Positions 17,448 to 25,791 of a DNA stretch of 64,000 nucleotides are shown here, one piece after another. The notes under the pieces were generated by a model. That model saw only the letters and a list, made by a program, of their open reading frames with translations. It searched no databases and was not told the DNA's origin. This DNA is from Sulfitobacter sp. S190 (lineage in GTDB: Bacteria; Pseudomonadota; Alphaproteobacteria; Rhodobacterales; Rhodobacteraceae): positions 620,001-684,000 of the forward strand of contig NZ_CP081120.1 of assembly GCF_025141935.1 (NCBI RefSeq), read 5' to 3'. Numbering within the stretch: the stretch's first letter is position 1; each line of letters starts with the position of its first letter. Position numbers and translations under genes: made by a program.

Positions 17448-18703
17448 CCCCCATCGTGTTTATGGTCTTGCTGCTGGGATCTGTGCCCATCGCCTTGGTG
17501 CTTACGCTCACGGCAATCTGGTACATCGCCGAAAGCGGCAACACCGTGTTGTTCGACAGTTTCAGCCAACAGCTTTTCGCCGGTGTCGAAAACTACGGGC
17601 TGCTTGCCATTCCCTTGTTCATGCTTACGGGCGAGTTGATGAACGAAGGCGGAATGACCAGCCGCCTGATCAATGCCGCACGCGTCTTTGTCGGCGGCTT
17701 TCGCGGTGGTCTGGCGTATATCAACCTGCTGGCCAATATGTTCATGGCCGCGATCATCGGGTCGGCTGCCAGCCAGATCGCGGTGATGTCGCGTGCGATG
17801 GTGCCCGAGATGGAGAAGGAAGGCTATTCACGCGGGTTCGCGGCGGCCACAACCGCGGCCGGTGGATTGTTGGCTCCTGTCATTCCGCCTTCGATGCTGT
17901 TCGTGATCTACGGGGTTCTGGCCCAGATACCGATTGGGGACATGTTTCTTGCCGGCATCATTCCCGGGCTCATTCTGGCGACGGCCTTTTTCTTGGTGAT
18001 CGCCCTGATCGGGCTCCGGGTGGAGTATCCCGACGGGGAGTGGATGACCCGCGCGCAGATGGGTCAGGCGCTGTTGAGCGCGCTGCCGGCCGCGCTTATT
18101 CCGGCGGCCATTATCGGTGGCATTCTCTTTGGCATCGCAACGCCGACTGAATCGGCGGCTGTTGCGTCGCTGATTGCCTTTCTCGTCGGATGGCTCGGCT
18201 ATGGCGAGATCAGGATGTCACATCTGGGGGGGCTCTTCGGGCGCACTGCCCGCAATGCGGCGCTTGTAATCTTCATGATCGCGGCTGCCAATGTGTTTGG
18301 CTGGGTCATCATATACGAGGCGCTGCCGCAGAAACTCGCGGCGCTGATCACCTCGATCACTTCCGATCCGTTCATGTTTCTGCTGATCGTCAATGTGGTT
18401 CTGCTTGCCGTCGGGATGTTGATTGACGGGATTGCAGCCGTGATCCTCGTCACGCCGATCCTGTTGCCCATCGCGATGCAGAATTACGGGATCGACCCCT
18501 ACCAGTTCGGTGTCGTGATGAGCTTGAACCTTGTGCTGGGGCTGCTCACGCCACCCGTTGGTATCGGTCTCTACATTGCGAGCTCGATGAGCGGTGCAAG
18601 CCCGATGTCGATCATGCGTGCCCTCTGGCCGTTTTTGTTGGCCGTGCTGATCGTGTTGATCGCGCTCAGCTATTTCCCGATCCTGTCCACCGCGTTGATC
18701 TAG
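17444..18703 (+). CDS. dctM: TRAP transporter large permease (DctM family)
   Basis: A 419-residue polytopic membrane protein, the ion-coupled channel subunit of the TRAP system. The GTG start at 17444 is supported by GGGAGGAC just upstream and by the coupling overlap with dctQ; the frame is open earlier but there it shadows dctQ. Family motifs include GVENYGLLAIPLFMLTGELM, GSAASQIAVMSRAMVPEME, TPTESAAVASLIA and LGLLTPPVGIGLYIA. About a dozen hydrophobic segments are visible. It probably imports a carboxylate used by the adjoining catabolic cluster. Confidence 0.94.
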   Translation: MTPIVFMVLLLGSVPIALVLTLTAIWYIAESGNTVLFDSFSQQLFAGVENYGLLAIPLFMLTGELMNEGGMTSRLINAARVFVGGFRGGLAYINLLANMFMAAIIGSAASQIAVMSRAMVPEMEKEGYSRGFAAATTAAGGLLAPVIPPSMLFVIYGVLAQIPIGDMFLAGIIPGLILATAFFLVIALIGLRVEYPDGEWMTRAQMGQALLSALPAALIPAAIIGGILFGIATPTESAAVASLIAFLVGWLGYGEIRMSHLGGLFGRTARNAALVIFMIAAANVFGWVIIYEALPQKLAALITSITSDPFMFLLIVNVVLLAVGMLIDGIAAVILVTPILLPIAMQNYGIDPYQFGVVMSLNLVLGLLTPPVGIGLYIASSMSGASPMSIMRALWPFLLAVLIVLIALSYFPILSTALI

Positions 18704-18710
18704 GGCGACA

Positions 18711-18725
18711 CCCCGCGCCTCGGGG
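18711..18725. terminator. Short GC hairpin between converging dctM and copper-chaperone genes
   Basis: CCCCG (18711-18715) and CGGGG (18721-18725) form a five-pair stem with a five-base loop between two converging genes. No T-run follows on either strand, so it would be a weak terminator. The call rests on stem and position only. Confidence 0.3.
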
Positions 18726-18746
18726 ATGCCGCCATGTCTTGCCGCT

Positions 18747-19241
18747 TCAGTGGTTGGAATGATCTTCGGTGTCGGATTTCGCGCCGGTGCCGTGTACGAC
18801 GGTCCGCCGCTCTACGACGTTGAATGTGACGGGTATCTCTCCTGCCTTTTCGAAAACCAGCGTTGCGTCGATTTTCTCGCCATCTTCGAGCGGATCACCA
18901 TCGAGCCCCATAAACATCACGTGCAGCCCCCCCGGGGCAAGTTCGACCGTTTCACCGGCAGGCAGGTCGATCGCATCCAGATGCATCATCCGCGCGACAC
19001 CGTTGGCGTCGGTCTCGGAGCGGTGCAGCATGATCTTGGCAATACTGTCGGAGGTGACAGCCAGCAATTTGTCGTCGGCGCCTGCGTTTGTGATGGTCAT
19101 GTATCCTCCACCGACCTTAGCGGTCTTTGCCGTCTCAAACGCGATTGGATGGTCGATGGCGATATCGCCCAGCTTGTATTCATGCGCCGATGCGACGGTG
19201 GCTGCGACACCCAGCAGGGCAGCAAGTGTAATTGATTTCAT
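18747..19241 (-). CDS. Periplasmic copper chaperone PCu(A)C
   Basis: A 164-residue exported protein. The signal peptide MKSITLAALLGVAATVASA ends near residue 19. The PCuAC domain shows the Cu(I)-binding Met/His set in IMLHRSETDANGVARMMH and GGLHVMFMGL, and the C-terminus is His-bearing (EDHSNH). Such proteins deliver copper to the CuA centre of cytochrome oxidase. It precedes a Cys-containing membrane-anchored protein on the same strand, a pairing that suggests copper handling. The start at 19241 gives a good signal peptide; upstream in-frame codons do not. Confidence 0.88.
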   Translation of the reverse strand: MKSITLAALLGVAATVASAHEYKLGDIAIDHPIAFETAKTAKVGGGYMTITNAGADDKLLAVTSDSIAKIMLHRSETDANGVARMMHLDAIDLPAGETVELAPGGLHVMFMGLDGDPLEDGEKIDATLVFEKAGEIPVTFNVVERRTVVHGTGAKSDTEDHSNH

Positions 19242-19302
19242 GGTATTTCCTGTCGTCTCAAGCGGACGCTTCATGCGCCCAGAATTTCGATGAAGTTTTG
19301 CT

Positions 19303-19683
19303 TCAGGCAAACGGGGGCGCGCGTGCCGGGGGCATCACTTCGTCGTTGCGATACAGAAAAAACGGGGTGGCAGGTGAACTGGTGCGTGCACTGCCATCGA
19401 AAACGACCGGTGAGTGTGCCAAACGGGCGGGCGGTTCCGCGCATTCTTGCGCGATGCGGCACGCAAAGCAATCTGCGTAGCCGTGCGTGGAGCCCGTATC
19501 GCCGCAGATGTCGGACAGATCGCCGCCCAATGCGACAAACGCGGCGAGTGCCGGATCAGGTGTATTCGCACCGGCGCGATGACCGAACGGCACAGCCGTT
19601 ATCGCCAGAAGCGACATCAGGACGAGCGTCCGGATCAGGAAGGCGTGTACAGCACGAAACATGCCGGTGTGCTTAGCGCGCAT
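19303..19683 (-). CDS. Exported or anchored Cys-rich protein, DUF2946-like
   Basis: A 126-residue protein whose N-terminus is a signal or anchor (FLIRTLVLMSLLAITAVPF). The rest is small and contains DICGDTG, then a cluster YADCFACRIAQECAEPP resembling the Cys motif of DUF2946 proteins near copper genes. Family membership is a tentative memory-based call. The start is uncertain: ATG at 19683 or 19662, or GTG at 19716. It lies 61 bases upstream of the copper chaperone on the same strand, so joint expression and a metal-related role are plausible. Confidence 0.55.
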   Translation of the reverse strand: MRAKHTGMFRAVHAFLIRTLVLMSLLAITAVPFGHRAGANTPDPALAAFVALGGDLSDICGDTGSTHGYADCFACRIAQECAEPPARLAHSPVVFDGSARTSSPATPFFLYRNDEVMPPARAPPFA

Positions 19684-19738
19684 GATGCGGTCGTTCCAGC
19701 CCCCAAACTGTCGCACGAAACCGTCTGCGGAAATGACA

Positions 19739-19767
19739 ATCGCCCCGGCGTGAGGTACCGGGGCGAT
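19739..19767. terminator. Strong GC hairpin downstream of the HtrA protease gene
   Basis: ATCGCCCCGG (19739-19748) and CCGGGGCGAT (19758-19767) form a ten-pair stem around a nine-base loop, 68 bases past the htrA stop and upstream of the Cys-rich gene. There is no clear T-run, so it may stop transcription only weakly or act as an RNA 3' end. Confidence 0.45.
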
Positions 19768-19834
19768 CCGCCTTCGAGGTAAGCCGAAGGACTGACCCTG
19801 CGCATCTGGGGAATAGAACGCAGGGTGTATGGTC

Positions 19835-20935
19835 TTACGCGTCTTGTGCGTCGAGAGTTCCGACAGTCACATCAAGTGTGACCTCTTGTCCCTTTCGCAG
19901 AACAAGCACTTCCGCCGCGTCATCGGGGTTTGTACGCGCGACGGCCCGCGTCAGATCACGCAATTCGAAAATTTCGACATCGCCGAAGGACAGGATGATG
20001 TCCCCGTTGCGCAGACCGGCTTCATCGGCGGGGCTGTCATCGGAAACACGTTCAATCACCGCACCGCGGGGCGTATCGTAGCCCAGCACTTCGGCGACTT
20101 CATCGCTCATCGGGCGGATGTCTACGCCGAGCCACCCGCGGGTCACTGTGCCATCATCGGCCAGATCGGCGACGACGTCCTGAACCAGATCGGATGGTAC
20201 GGCAAAGCCGATCCCGACGGACCCGCCACCGGGGGAAATGATGGCAGTGTTGACGCCAATGACCTCACCGTCGTTGTTGAACAGAGGACCGCCCGAGTTA
20301 CCCCGGTTGATGGCCGCATCGGTCTGGATGAACTCGTCGTAGGGCCCGGAATTGATGTTGCGCGCTTTGGCGGAGATGATGCCGCTTGTCACTGTGGAAC
20401 TCAGGCCGAAGGGGTTGCCCACCGCCATCACTTCATCGCCGACACGCATCTCTTCCGACGATCCGAAAGCAACGAATGGCAATTCGACGTCCGAAGTGAT
20501 TTTCAGAACTGCGATGTCGGTGGCTTTGTCGCTGCCGGTGACTTCCGCCTCGAAGCTGCGGCCATCGGGCAGTTTGACCGTTACGGTTTCCGCACCCGCG
20601 ACCACGTGGTGATTGGTGACGATCTGACCGTCAACAGAGGTGATGAAACCGGTGCCCAGCCCTTGCTGATCCCGACCGCCGTTGGGTGCCTGCTCTTCGA
20701 AACGGCGGCGCAGCTCTTCCGGCGTATTATCGGGGAGCCGGCCTTCGAAATTGGCGGGCTTTGCCTTGCCTGTGACCTCGATAAAGACCACGGCGGGCGA
20801 AACCTGTTCGACCAGATCAGCGTAGCCACCGGCGGGCACGGCCAATGCGGCGGACGGCGCCAGCGCCACCATCGGACCCGTTGCCAATGCTGCAGCAAGC
20901 GCCAGCGGCGCGGATTTGGAAAGCAAAGATGTCAT
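19835..20935 (-). CDS. DegP/HtrA-family periplasmic serine protease with one PDZ domain
   Basis: A 366-residue secreted trypsin-like protease. The start MTSLLSKSAPL at 20935 has AGGAG at the right distance and gives a signal peptide ending near residue 34. The catalytic triad is visible as H110 (TNHHVV), D139 (KATDIAVLK) and S213 (GNSGGPL). One PDZ domain follows (GWLGVDIRPMSDE, then NGDIILSFGDVEI); two-PDZ DegP proteins are longer, so this is closer to DegS or a short HtrA. It degrades or chaperones misfolded envelope proteins. It is divergent from a two-component system, which may control it. Confidence 0.92.
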   Translation of the reverse strand: MTSLLSKSAPLALAAALATGPMVALAPSAALAVPAGGYADLVEQVSPAVVFIEVTGKAKPANFEGRLPDNTPEELRRRFEEQAPNGGRDQQGLGTGFITSVDGQIVTNHHVVAGAETVTVKLPDGRSFEAEVTGSDKATDIAVLKITSDVELPFVAFGSSEEMRVGDEVMAVGNPFGLSSTVTSGIISAKARNINSGPYDEFIQTDAAINRGNSGGPLFNNDGEVIGVNTAIISPGGGSVGIGFAVPSDLVQDVVADLADDGTVTRGWLGVDIRPMSDEVAEVLGYDTPRGAVIERVSDDSPADEAGLRNGDIILSFGDVEIFELRDLTRAVARTNPDDAAEVLVLRKGQEVTLDVTVGTLDAQDA

Positions 20936-21062
20936 GTCATACTCCTCAAGCATCGTTTTGCGATTGGGGCAGAAATGAACCGGCAGCGTTACATCCAAAC
21001 CCTTGCTGGCTATACAAAGGTGTAATGATGCATTGCGGTTTTCGGGACCTATATAATGGACC

Positions 21063-21734
21063 ATGAAAATACTCGTTGTAGAAGATGATGCCACCACAGG
21101 GACCTATATCGCGCGTGGCTTGCGCGAAGAGGGCCATACTGTCGATCTGGTCGCAGACGGGCGGGCGGGCCTTCTGCAGGCGACGGGCGCTGGCTACGAT
21201 GTTCTTATCGTTGACAGGATGCTGCCACAGATCGACGGCATTACGCTGGTCAAGACATTGCGCGGCGCAGGCAATATGGTGCCGGTGCTTTTCCTGACGG
21301 CGTTGGGCAGCGTCGAGGATCGCATCGGTGGTCTGAACGCCGGAGGGGATGATTATCTGGTGAAACCGTTTGCGTTTGGTGAGCTTTCGGCGCGTGTTGC
21401 CGCTCTGGCGCGCCGCCCCCAGACTGTCGAGCAGGAAACAACATTGACCGCGGGTGATCTGGAAATGGATCTTCTGACCCGCAAGGTCGTGCGGGCAGGT
21501 CAGGAGCTCGATCTTCTGCCGCGTGAGTTTGCGCTTTTGGAGTTTCTGATGCGGCGCAAAGGCAGGGTGCAGACCAGAACGATGCTGCTCGAGGGGGTTT
21601 GGGATCTGTCTTTCGATCCGATGACCAATGTTGTCGAGACCCACATCAGCCGACTGCGTGCCAAGGTCGACAAGCCGTTCGAGACGGAACTGATCAAGAC
21701 TGTGCGCGGTGCAGGCTACCGGATCGACGGATGA
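21063..21734 (+). CDS. OmpR-family response regulator
   Basis: A 223-residue regulator with an N-terminal receiver domain and a C-terminal winged helix. The phosphate acceptor is D51 in VLIVDRMLPQIDG, and the other receiver residues (VVEDD near 5-9, TAL near 79, VKPFAF near 101) are intact. The DNA-binding domain includes LLPREFALLEFLMRRKG and DPMTNVVETHISRLRAKVD. It is coupled to the sensor kinase (ATGA overlap at 21731-21734) and divergent from the HtrA gene, so an envelope-stress or metal signal is likely, but the signal is unknown. Confidence 0.94.
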   Translation: MKILVVEDDATTGTYIARGLREEGHTVDLVADGRAGLLQATGAGYDVLIVDRMLPQIDGITLVKTLRGAGNMVPVLFLTALGSVEDRIGGLNAGGDDYLVKPFAFGELSARVAALARRPQTVEQETTLTAGDLEMDLLTRKVVRAGQELDLLPREFALLEFLMRRKGRVQTRTMLLEGVWDLSFDPMTNVVETHISRLRAKVDKPFETELIKTVRGAGYRIDG

Positions 21735-23089
21735 GCAGCGGGGTCCGCACCGTCTGGCGGTCGATGCCCTTGCGGCTCGCGCTCTTGCTGGTGATCCTGT
21801 TCACCACCGTCAGCCTGCTCAGCCTTGCCGCAAGTTATGTCGTCACGCGGAATGCGTTCGAGGAAGCGATCCGCGATGATCTGGCACAGGATATGGCCGG
21901 GTTCCGCGCGGCCCCCTCATCGGTCGCGGTGGCGTTGCTGGTACAGGCTGAATCGCAAGAAACCGATCCCGGCAGGCTGGTGCTGAGCTATGTCTCGGCG
22001 AGCGGGCAAGTCTATGGAAACGGTGCCATTGCCAAGGACGGCGAAGGGTTCCAGATCGTATCGCTGCGCGAGGGGCAGTCCGAATTCGACGGTGCCTATC
22101 TTGCGCTCAGTACGGAACTCTACGGGGGGCGCCTTACAATTGCACGCAGCCGCGCCGAGATCGAGGCGTTGCAGCCGGTGTTCCTCAATATCCTGCTGGT
22201 CAGTCTGTTGCCGACGGCGCTTGTTGCGCTTGGCGGTGGCCTGATCCTCGCGCGGCGTTCCAAACGGCACGTGGAGGTCATTCGTGCCACTTTGGACAAG
22301 CTGACGACCGGCAATCTGGCGGCGCGGGTACGTGTCGGGCCGCGCTGGTCCGATGATCTGAGCCGTATCGGTGAGACTGTCAACGCGATGGCTGGCGCGC
22401 AGGAGCATTCGGTGACCGCTTTGCGACAGGTGTCGTCGGACATCGCCCACGACCTTAAGACGCCGGTCCAGCGGGTGTCGCTGACGCTGGATGCGCTGTC
22501 ACGCCAGACGCCGCCCGGAAAACCGGCTGCCCTGCTTGACGAAGCGCAGGAAGAGTTGCGCGGCATCGCGGCGACTTTCGCGTCCTTGCTGGAACTGGCG
22601 CAGGCCGAGAACAGTGCGCTGCGCGCGGACTTCCGTCCCGTTGATCTGGCGGCCCTATGCCAGACGCTGGCAGATGTGCACGAACCCGTCGCGGGCGAGC
22701 GCGGACAGACATTGCACTGCGAAGCATCCCGGCCCGCGGTCGTCATGGGGGAACGCAATCTGCTGGGCCAACTGGTGTCCAACCTGCTTGCCAACGCGCT
22801 GCGGCACACCCCCGAAAACAGCGATATCCGCATATCTGTGAAAGCGCAGGACGGCGCGGTCGTGCTAGTGGTTTGTGACAACGGACCGGGTATTCCCAGC
22901 GACGAGCGCGACAAGGTTCTGCAGCGGCTTTACCGACTGGATCGAAGCCGCAGCACACCGGGAAACGGCCTCGGGCTGAGCCTTGTGGATGCGGTGGCGC
23001 GGCTGCATGGCGCACGGATCAGTCTGGAAGATGCCGGACCCGGATTGCAGGTACGGGTCTCTTTTGACGCAGCGCCCGACGGGAGCTAG
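21731..23089 (+). CDS. Sensor histidine kinase partner of the OmpR-type regulator
   Basis: A 452-residue inner-membrane kinase. Two membrane spans (about residues 12-35 and 150-170) flank a periplasmic sensor region. A HAMP segment follows, then the dimerisation/phosphotransfer helix with H240 in DIAHDLKTPVQRV. The ATPase domain has NLLANALRHTP (N box), DNGPGIPSDE (G1) and NGLGLSLV (G2). It autophosphorylates on His and passes the phosphate to the adjacent regulator. The periplasmic part does not identify the signal. The start is the ATG overlapping the regulator stop. Confidence 0.93.
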   Translation: MSSGVRTVWRSMPLRLALLLVILFTTVSLLSLAASYVVTRNAFEEAIRDDLAQDMAGFRAAPSSVAVALLVQAESQETDPGRLVLSYVSASGQVYGNGAIAKDGEGFQIVSLREGQSEFDGAYLALSTELYGGRLTIARSRAEIEALQPVFLNILLVSLLPTALVALGGGLILARRSKRHVEVIRATLDKLTTGNLAARVRVGPRWSDDLSRIGETVNAMAGAQEHSVTALRQVSSDIAHDLKTPVQRVSLTLDALSRQTPPGKPAALLDEAQEELRGIAATFASLLELAQAENSALRADFRPVDLAALCQTLADVHEPVAGERGQTLHCEASRPAVVMGERNLLGQLVSNLLANALRHTPENSDIRISVKAQDGAVVLVVCDNGPGIPSDERDKVLQRLYRLDRSRSTPGNGLGLSLVDAVARLHGARISLEDAGPGLQVRVSFDAAPDGS

Positions 23090-23181
23090 CGGCATAAGCC
23101 CGTCCGCTGTGCGGCAATAAGCCGGTTTTGATAAGCGGCCTGCGCGGTCTAGGTTTCTGCCTAACGAAAAGGGGTCAAGGT

Positions 23182-24606
23182 ATGTTCGATGGTTTCTCGG
23201 CAGAATTGCTCGCGCGGTTTCAATTTGCGTTTACCGTATCGTTTCACATCATTTTTCCGGCGTTCTCCATCGGTCTGGCAAGCTATCTGGCCGTCCTCAA
23301 CGCCCTGTGGTTGCGCACGCGCAATGAAACCTACCTGACGCTGTTCGAATACTGGAAAAAGATTTTTGCGGTCGCGTTCGGCATGGGTGTCGTGTCGGGT
23401 ATCGTGATGTCGTACCAGTTCGGCACCAACTGGTCTGTCTTTTCCGACAAGGCCGGGCCGGTGGTCGGGCCGCTCATGGCTTATGAAGTCCTTTCCGCAT
23501 TCTTTCTCGAGGCGGGGTTCCTTGGCATCATGTTGTTCGGCCGCAAAAGGGTCGGGCCGGGGTTGCACATGTTGGCGACCGGAATGGTTGCTTTCGGGAC
23601 GTTGTTGTCGGCGACATGGATCTTGTCGGTCAACAGCTGGATGCACACACCTGCGGGATTCGCGATGAACGACGTGGGACAGTTTGTGCCCGTCGATTGG
23701 TGGGCAATCGTCTTCAACCCTTCATTCCCCTACCGTTTGGTGCACATGGTCTTGGCCGCGTATCTGACGACAGCGCTGGTTGTCGGCGCCGTGGGCGGGT
23801 TGCATTTGCTGCGCGATCAAAAAAACGAGGCTGCGTCGACGATGTTCTCGATGGCCATGTGGATGCTGATTGTCGTGACCCCGCTGCAAATTTTTGCGGG
23901 CGATGCCCACGGTCTGAACACGCTGGAGCACCAGCCTGCCAAGGTCATGGCGATGGAAGGCCACTACGACAGCCACCCTGACGGGGCACCGCTCATCCTG
24001 TTCGGCATTCCGAACCCGGAAGAAAAGCGCATCGACTACGCCATCGAGATCCCCAAGCTGAGCTCGCTGATCCTGAAACATGACCTGAACGCACCTTTGG
24101 ACGGTCTGGACACGATTCCCGATGACGAAGAGCCCCCCGTGGCGATTGTTTTCTGGTCGTTCCGCATCATGATCGGCCTCGGCCTTGGCATGCTGGGTCT
24201 CGGCGCGTGGGCGCTTTTGCAAAGGGTCCGGGGCCGTCTTTATGACACACCGATGCTGCACCGTGCGGCGCTGGCCATGGGGCCTGCGGGCTTTGTCGCT
24301 GTACTTGCAGGATGGATCACAACCGAAGTGGGGCGGCAGCCGTTCACGGTATATGGCCTGCTACGCACCTCAGACAGCCTCGCGCCCATCGCGGCACCGG
24401 CGGTCGCGGCATCGCTCACCGCCTTTATCGTGGTATATTTTTTCGTCTTCGGGGCGGGTACCTATTACATTTTGCGCTTGATGAACAAACCGGTGCCGGT
24501 GGGCGCCCGTGAAGATTTGCGCGACGAGGGACCGATCCGTACCGCGGGCATCACTCCGGCTACACAGATCAAGGCACGCAAGGAGGACGGCAATGTTCGG
24601 GCTTGA
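23182..24606 (+). CDS. cydA: Cytochrome bd-type quinol oxidase subunit I (CIO type)
   Basis: A 474-residue membrane protein and haem-bearing subunit of a bd-family quinol oxidase, which reduces O2 to water at low oxygen or under cyanide or NO stress. The N-terminal haem ligand is H22 (VSFHIIFPAFS), and the quinol-loop region contains the family GRQPF motif (TTEVGRQPFTVYGLLRTSD). The relatively short loop and the LRTSD sequence fit the cyanide-insensitive (CioA) branch. The start MFDGFSAELLARFQF at 23182 matches the family. It overlaps cydB by 14 bases. No cydDC genes follow. Confidence 0.94.
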   Translation: MFDGFSAELLARFQFAFTVSFHIIFPAFSIGLASYLAVLNALWLRTRNETYLTLFEYWKKIFAVAFGMGVVSGIVMSYQFGTNWSVFSDKAGPVVGPLMAYEVLSAFFLEAGFLGIMLFGRKRVGPGLHMLATGMVAFGTLLSATWILSVNSWMHTPAGFAMNDVGQFVPVDWWAIVFNPSFPYRLVHMVLAAYLTTALVVGAVGGLHLLRDQKNEAASTMFSMAMWMLIVVTPLQIFAGDAHGLNTLEHQPAKVMAMEGHYDSHPDGAPLILFGIPNPEEKRIDYAIEIPKLSSLILKHDLNAPLDGLDTIPDDEEPPVAIVFWSFRIMIGLGLGMLGLGAWALLQRVRGRLYDTPMLHRAALAMGPAGFVAVLAGWITTEVGRQPFTVYGLLRTSDSLAPIAAPAVAASLTAFIVVYFFVFGAGTYYILRLMNKPVPVGAREDLRDEGPIRTAGITPATQIKARKEDGNVRA

Positions 24607-25600
24607 GCTTTCATTCATCTGGGCAGGCATTATCGCTTTTGCGGTTCTGGTTTATGTCGTGCTCGACGGCTTCGATCTGGGGATCGGTATTCTGTTCCCG
24701 CTGGCCAAGGACGAGGGCGAACGCGATGTGATGATGAATTCCATATCCCCGGTGTGGGACGGAAACGAAACATGGCTGGTTTTGGGCGGCGGCGGATTGT
24801 TCGCGGTCTTTCCTCTGGCATATGCCGTCGTTATGCCCGCGCTTTATATGCCGATCACGTTGATGCTGCTGGGTCTGGTGTTCCGTGGGGTGGCCTTTGA
24901 ATACCGCTGGCGCACGGAGCGGTGGAAGCGGCTGTGGAATATCGGGTTTTTTGGAGGATCGGTCACCGCTGCGATGTGCCAGGGAATCGCGCTGGGCGCT
25001 TTGGTGCAGGGGATCGAAGTCGCCGATCGCGCCTACGCCGGGGGCTGGTGGGACTGGTTCACGCCGTTTTCCGTACTGTGCGGCATCGCCGTCACCGTAG
25101 GCTACGCGATGTTGGGGGCGACCTGGCTCAACATGAAGCTCGAAGGCCGTATCCAGCGCCAGATGCGGGGCATCGCCTGGCCCGCGGGAATCGCAACCGT
25201 TGTGTGTATGGTCTTGGTCAGTCTCTGGACGCCATTTCTTGACGAGGTCTATTTCGGCAGGTGGTTTGCCTGGCCGACAGCCCTGTTCAGCGGCATCGTC
25301 CCGATCCTTGTCGCGCTTGCCGCCGCCGGTCTTTTCTTCGGCCTTCAACGCCACTACGAAAAGCGGCCTTTCCTGTGCGCGCAGGCAATGTTTGTTCTGG
25401 GTTTCATCGGTATCGGCATCAGCTTTTATCCGCACATCGTACCGCCAAGCTTGACGATCGTCGAAGCGGCGGCACCTGACGAAAGCCTTGCCTTCGCCTT
25501 GGTGGGGACAGTGATCCTGATCCCCATGATCCTGATCTACACCGCTTATGCCTACTGGGTTTTCCGTGGAAAGATTGATCCCGCGGAGGGATATCACTGA
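24593..25600 (+). CDS. cydB: Cytochrome bd-type quinol oxidase subunit II
   Basis: A 335-residue polytopic membrane protein partnering subunit I. It begins MFGLELSFIWAGIIAFAVLV and carries the family segments YVVLDGFDLGIGILFPL, SPVWDGNETWLVLGGGGLFA and FRGVAFEYR. A GGAGG ribosome site precedes its ATG inside the end of cydA. The stop overlaps the start of a 36-residue gene (TGATG), giving a three-gene operon cydAB plus small subunit. Confidence 0.94.
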   Translation: MFGLELSFIWAGIIAFAVLVYVVLDGFDLGIGILFPLAKDEGERDVMMNSISPVWDGNETWLVLGGGGLFAVFPLAYAVVMPALYMPITLMLLGLVFRGVAFEYRWRTERWKRLWNIGFFGGSVTAAMCQGIALGALVQGIEVADRAYAGGWWDWFTPFSVLCGIAVTVGYAMLGATWLNMKLEGRIQRQMRGIAWPAGIATVVCMVLVSLWTPFLDEVYFGRWFAWPTALFSGIVPILVALAAAGLFFGLQRHYEKRPFLCAQAMFVLGFIGIGISFYPHIVPPSLTIVEAAAPDESLAFALVGTVILIPMILIYTAYAYWVFRGKIDPAEGYH

Positions 25601-25710
25601 TGCACCGGCTCTGGACGAAGCGGATCGGCTGGTTCATCACCATCTGGTTGCTGAGCGTCGGGGCATTGGCGATCGTGGCATACGCCATCCGGTGGGCCGT
25701 GGTGCCCTGA
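25600..25710 (+). CDS. DUF2474/CydX-like small subunit of the bd oxidase
   Basis: A 36-residue protein: a basic N-terminus (MHRLWTKRIGW), then one membrane span (WFITIWLLSVGALAIVAYAI) and a short tail. Its ATG overlaps the cydB stop. Small single-span proteins in this place (CydX, CydH, DUF2474) stabilise or gate bd oxidases, and the Lys/Arg-Trp start with one hydrophobic helix fits DUF2474. The gene is shorter than usual gene-calling limits, but position and composition strongly support it. Confidence 0.8.
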   Translation: MHRLWTKRIGWFITIWLLSVGALAIVAYAIRWAVVP

Positions 25711-25791
25711 CGTCGGTGTGCGGTTGGTGGCTTGCGTTTGGCGTGCGGCAGCGCCACTTTGGCCGTGACCCGCAATACAGGAACCCGATCA

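Noticed and set aside
23127..23140. TTTTGATAAGCGGC before cydA as a possible FNR box
   Set aside because: Only the left half-site TTGAT is present; the right half (ATCAA) is missing, so it does not meet the consensus.
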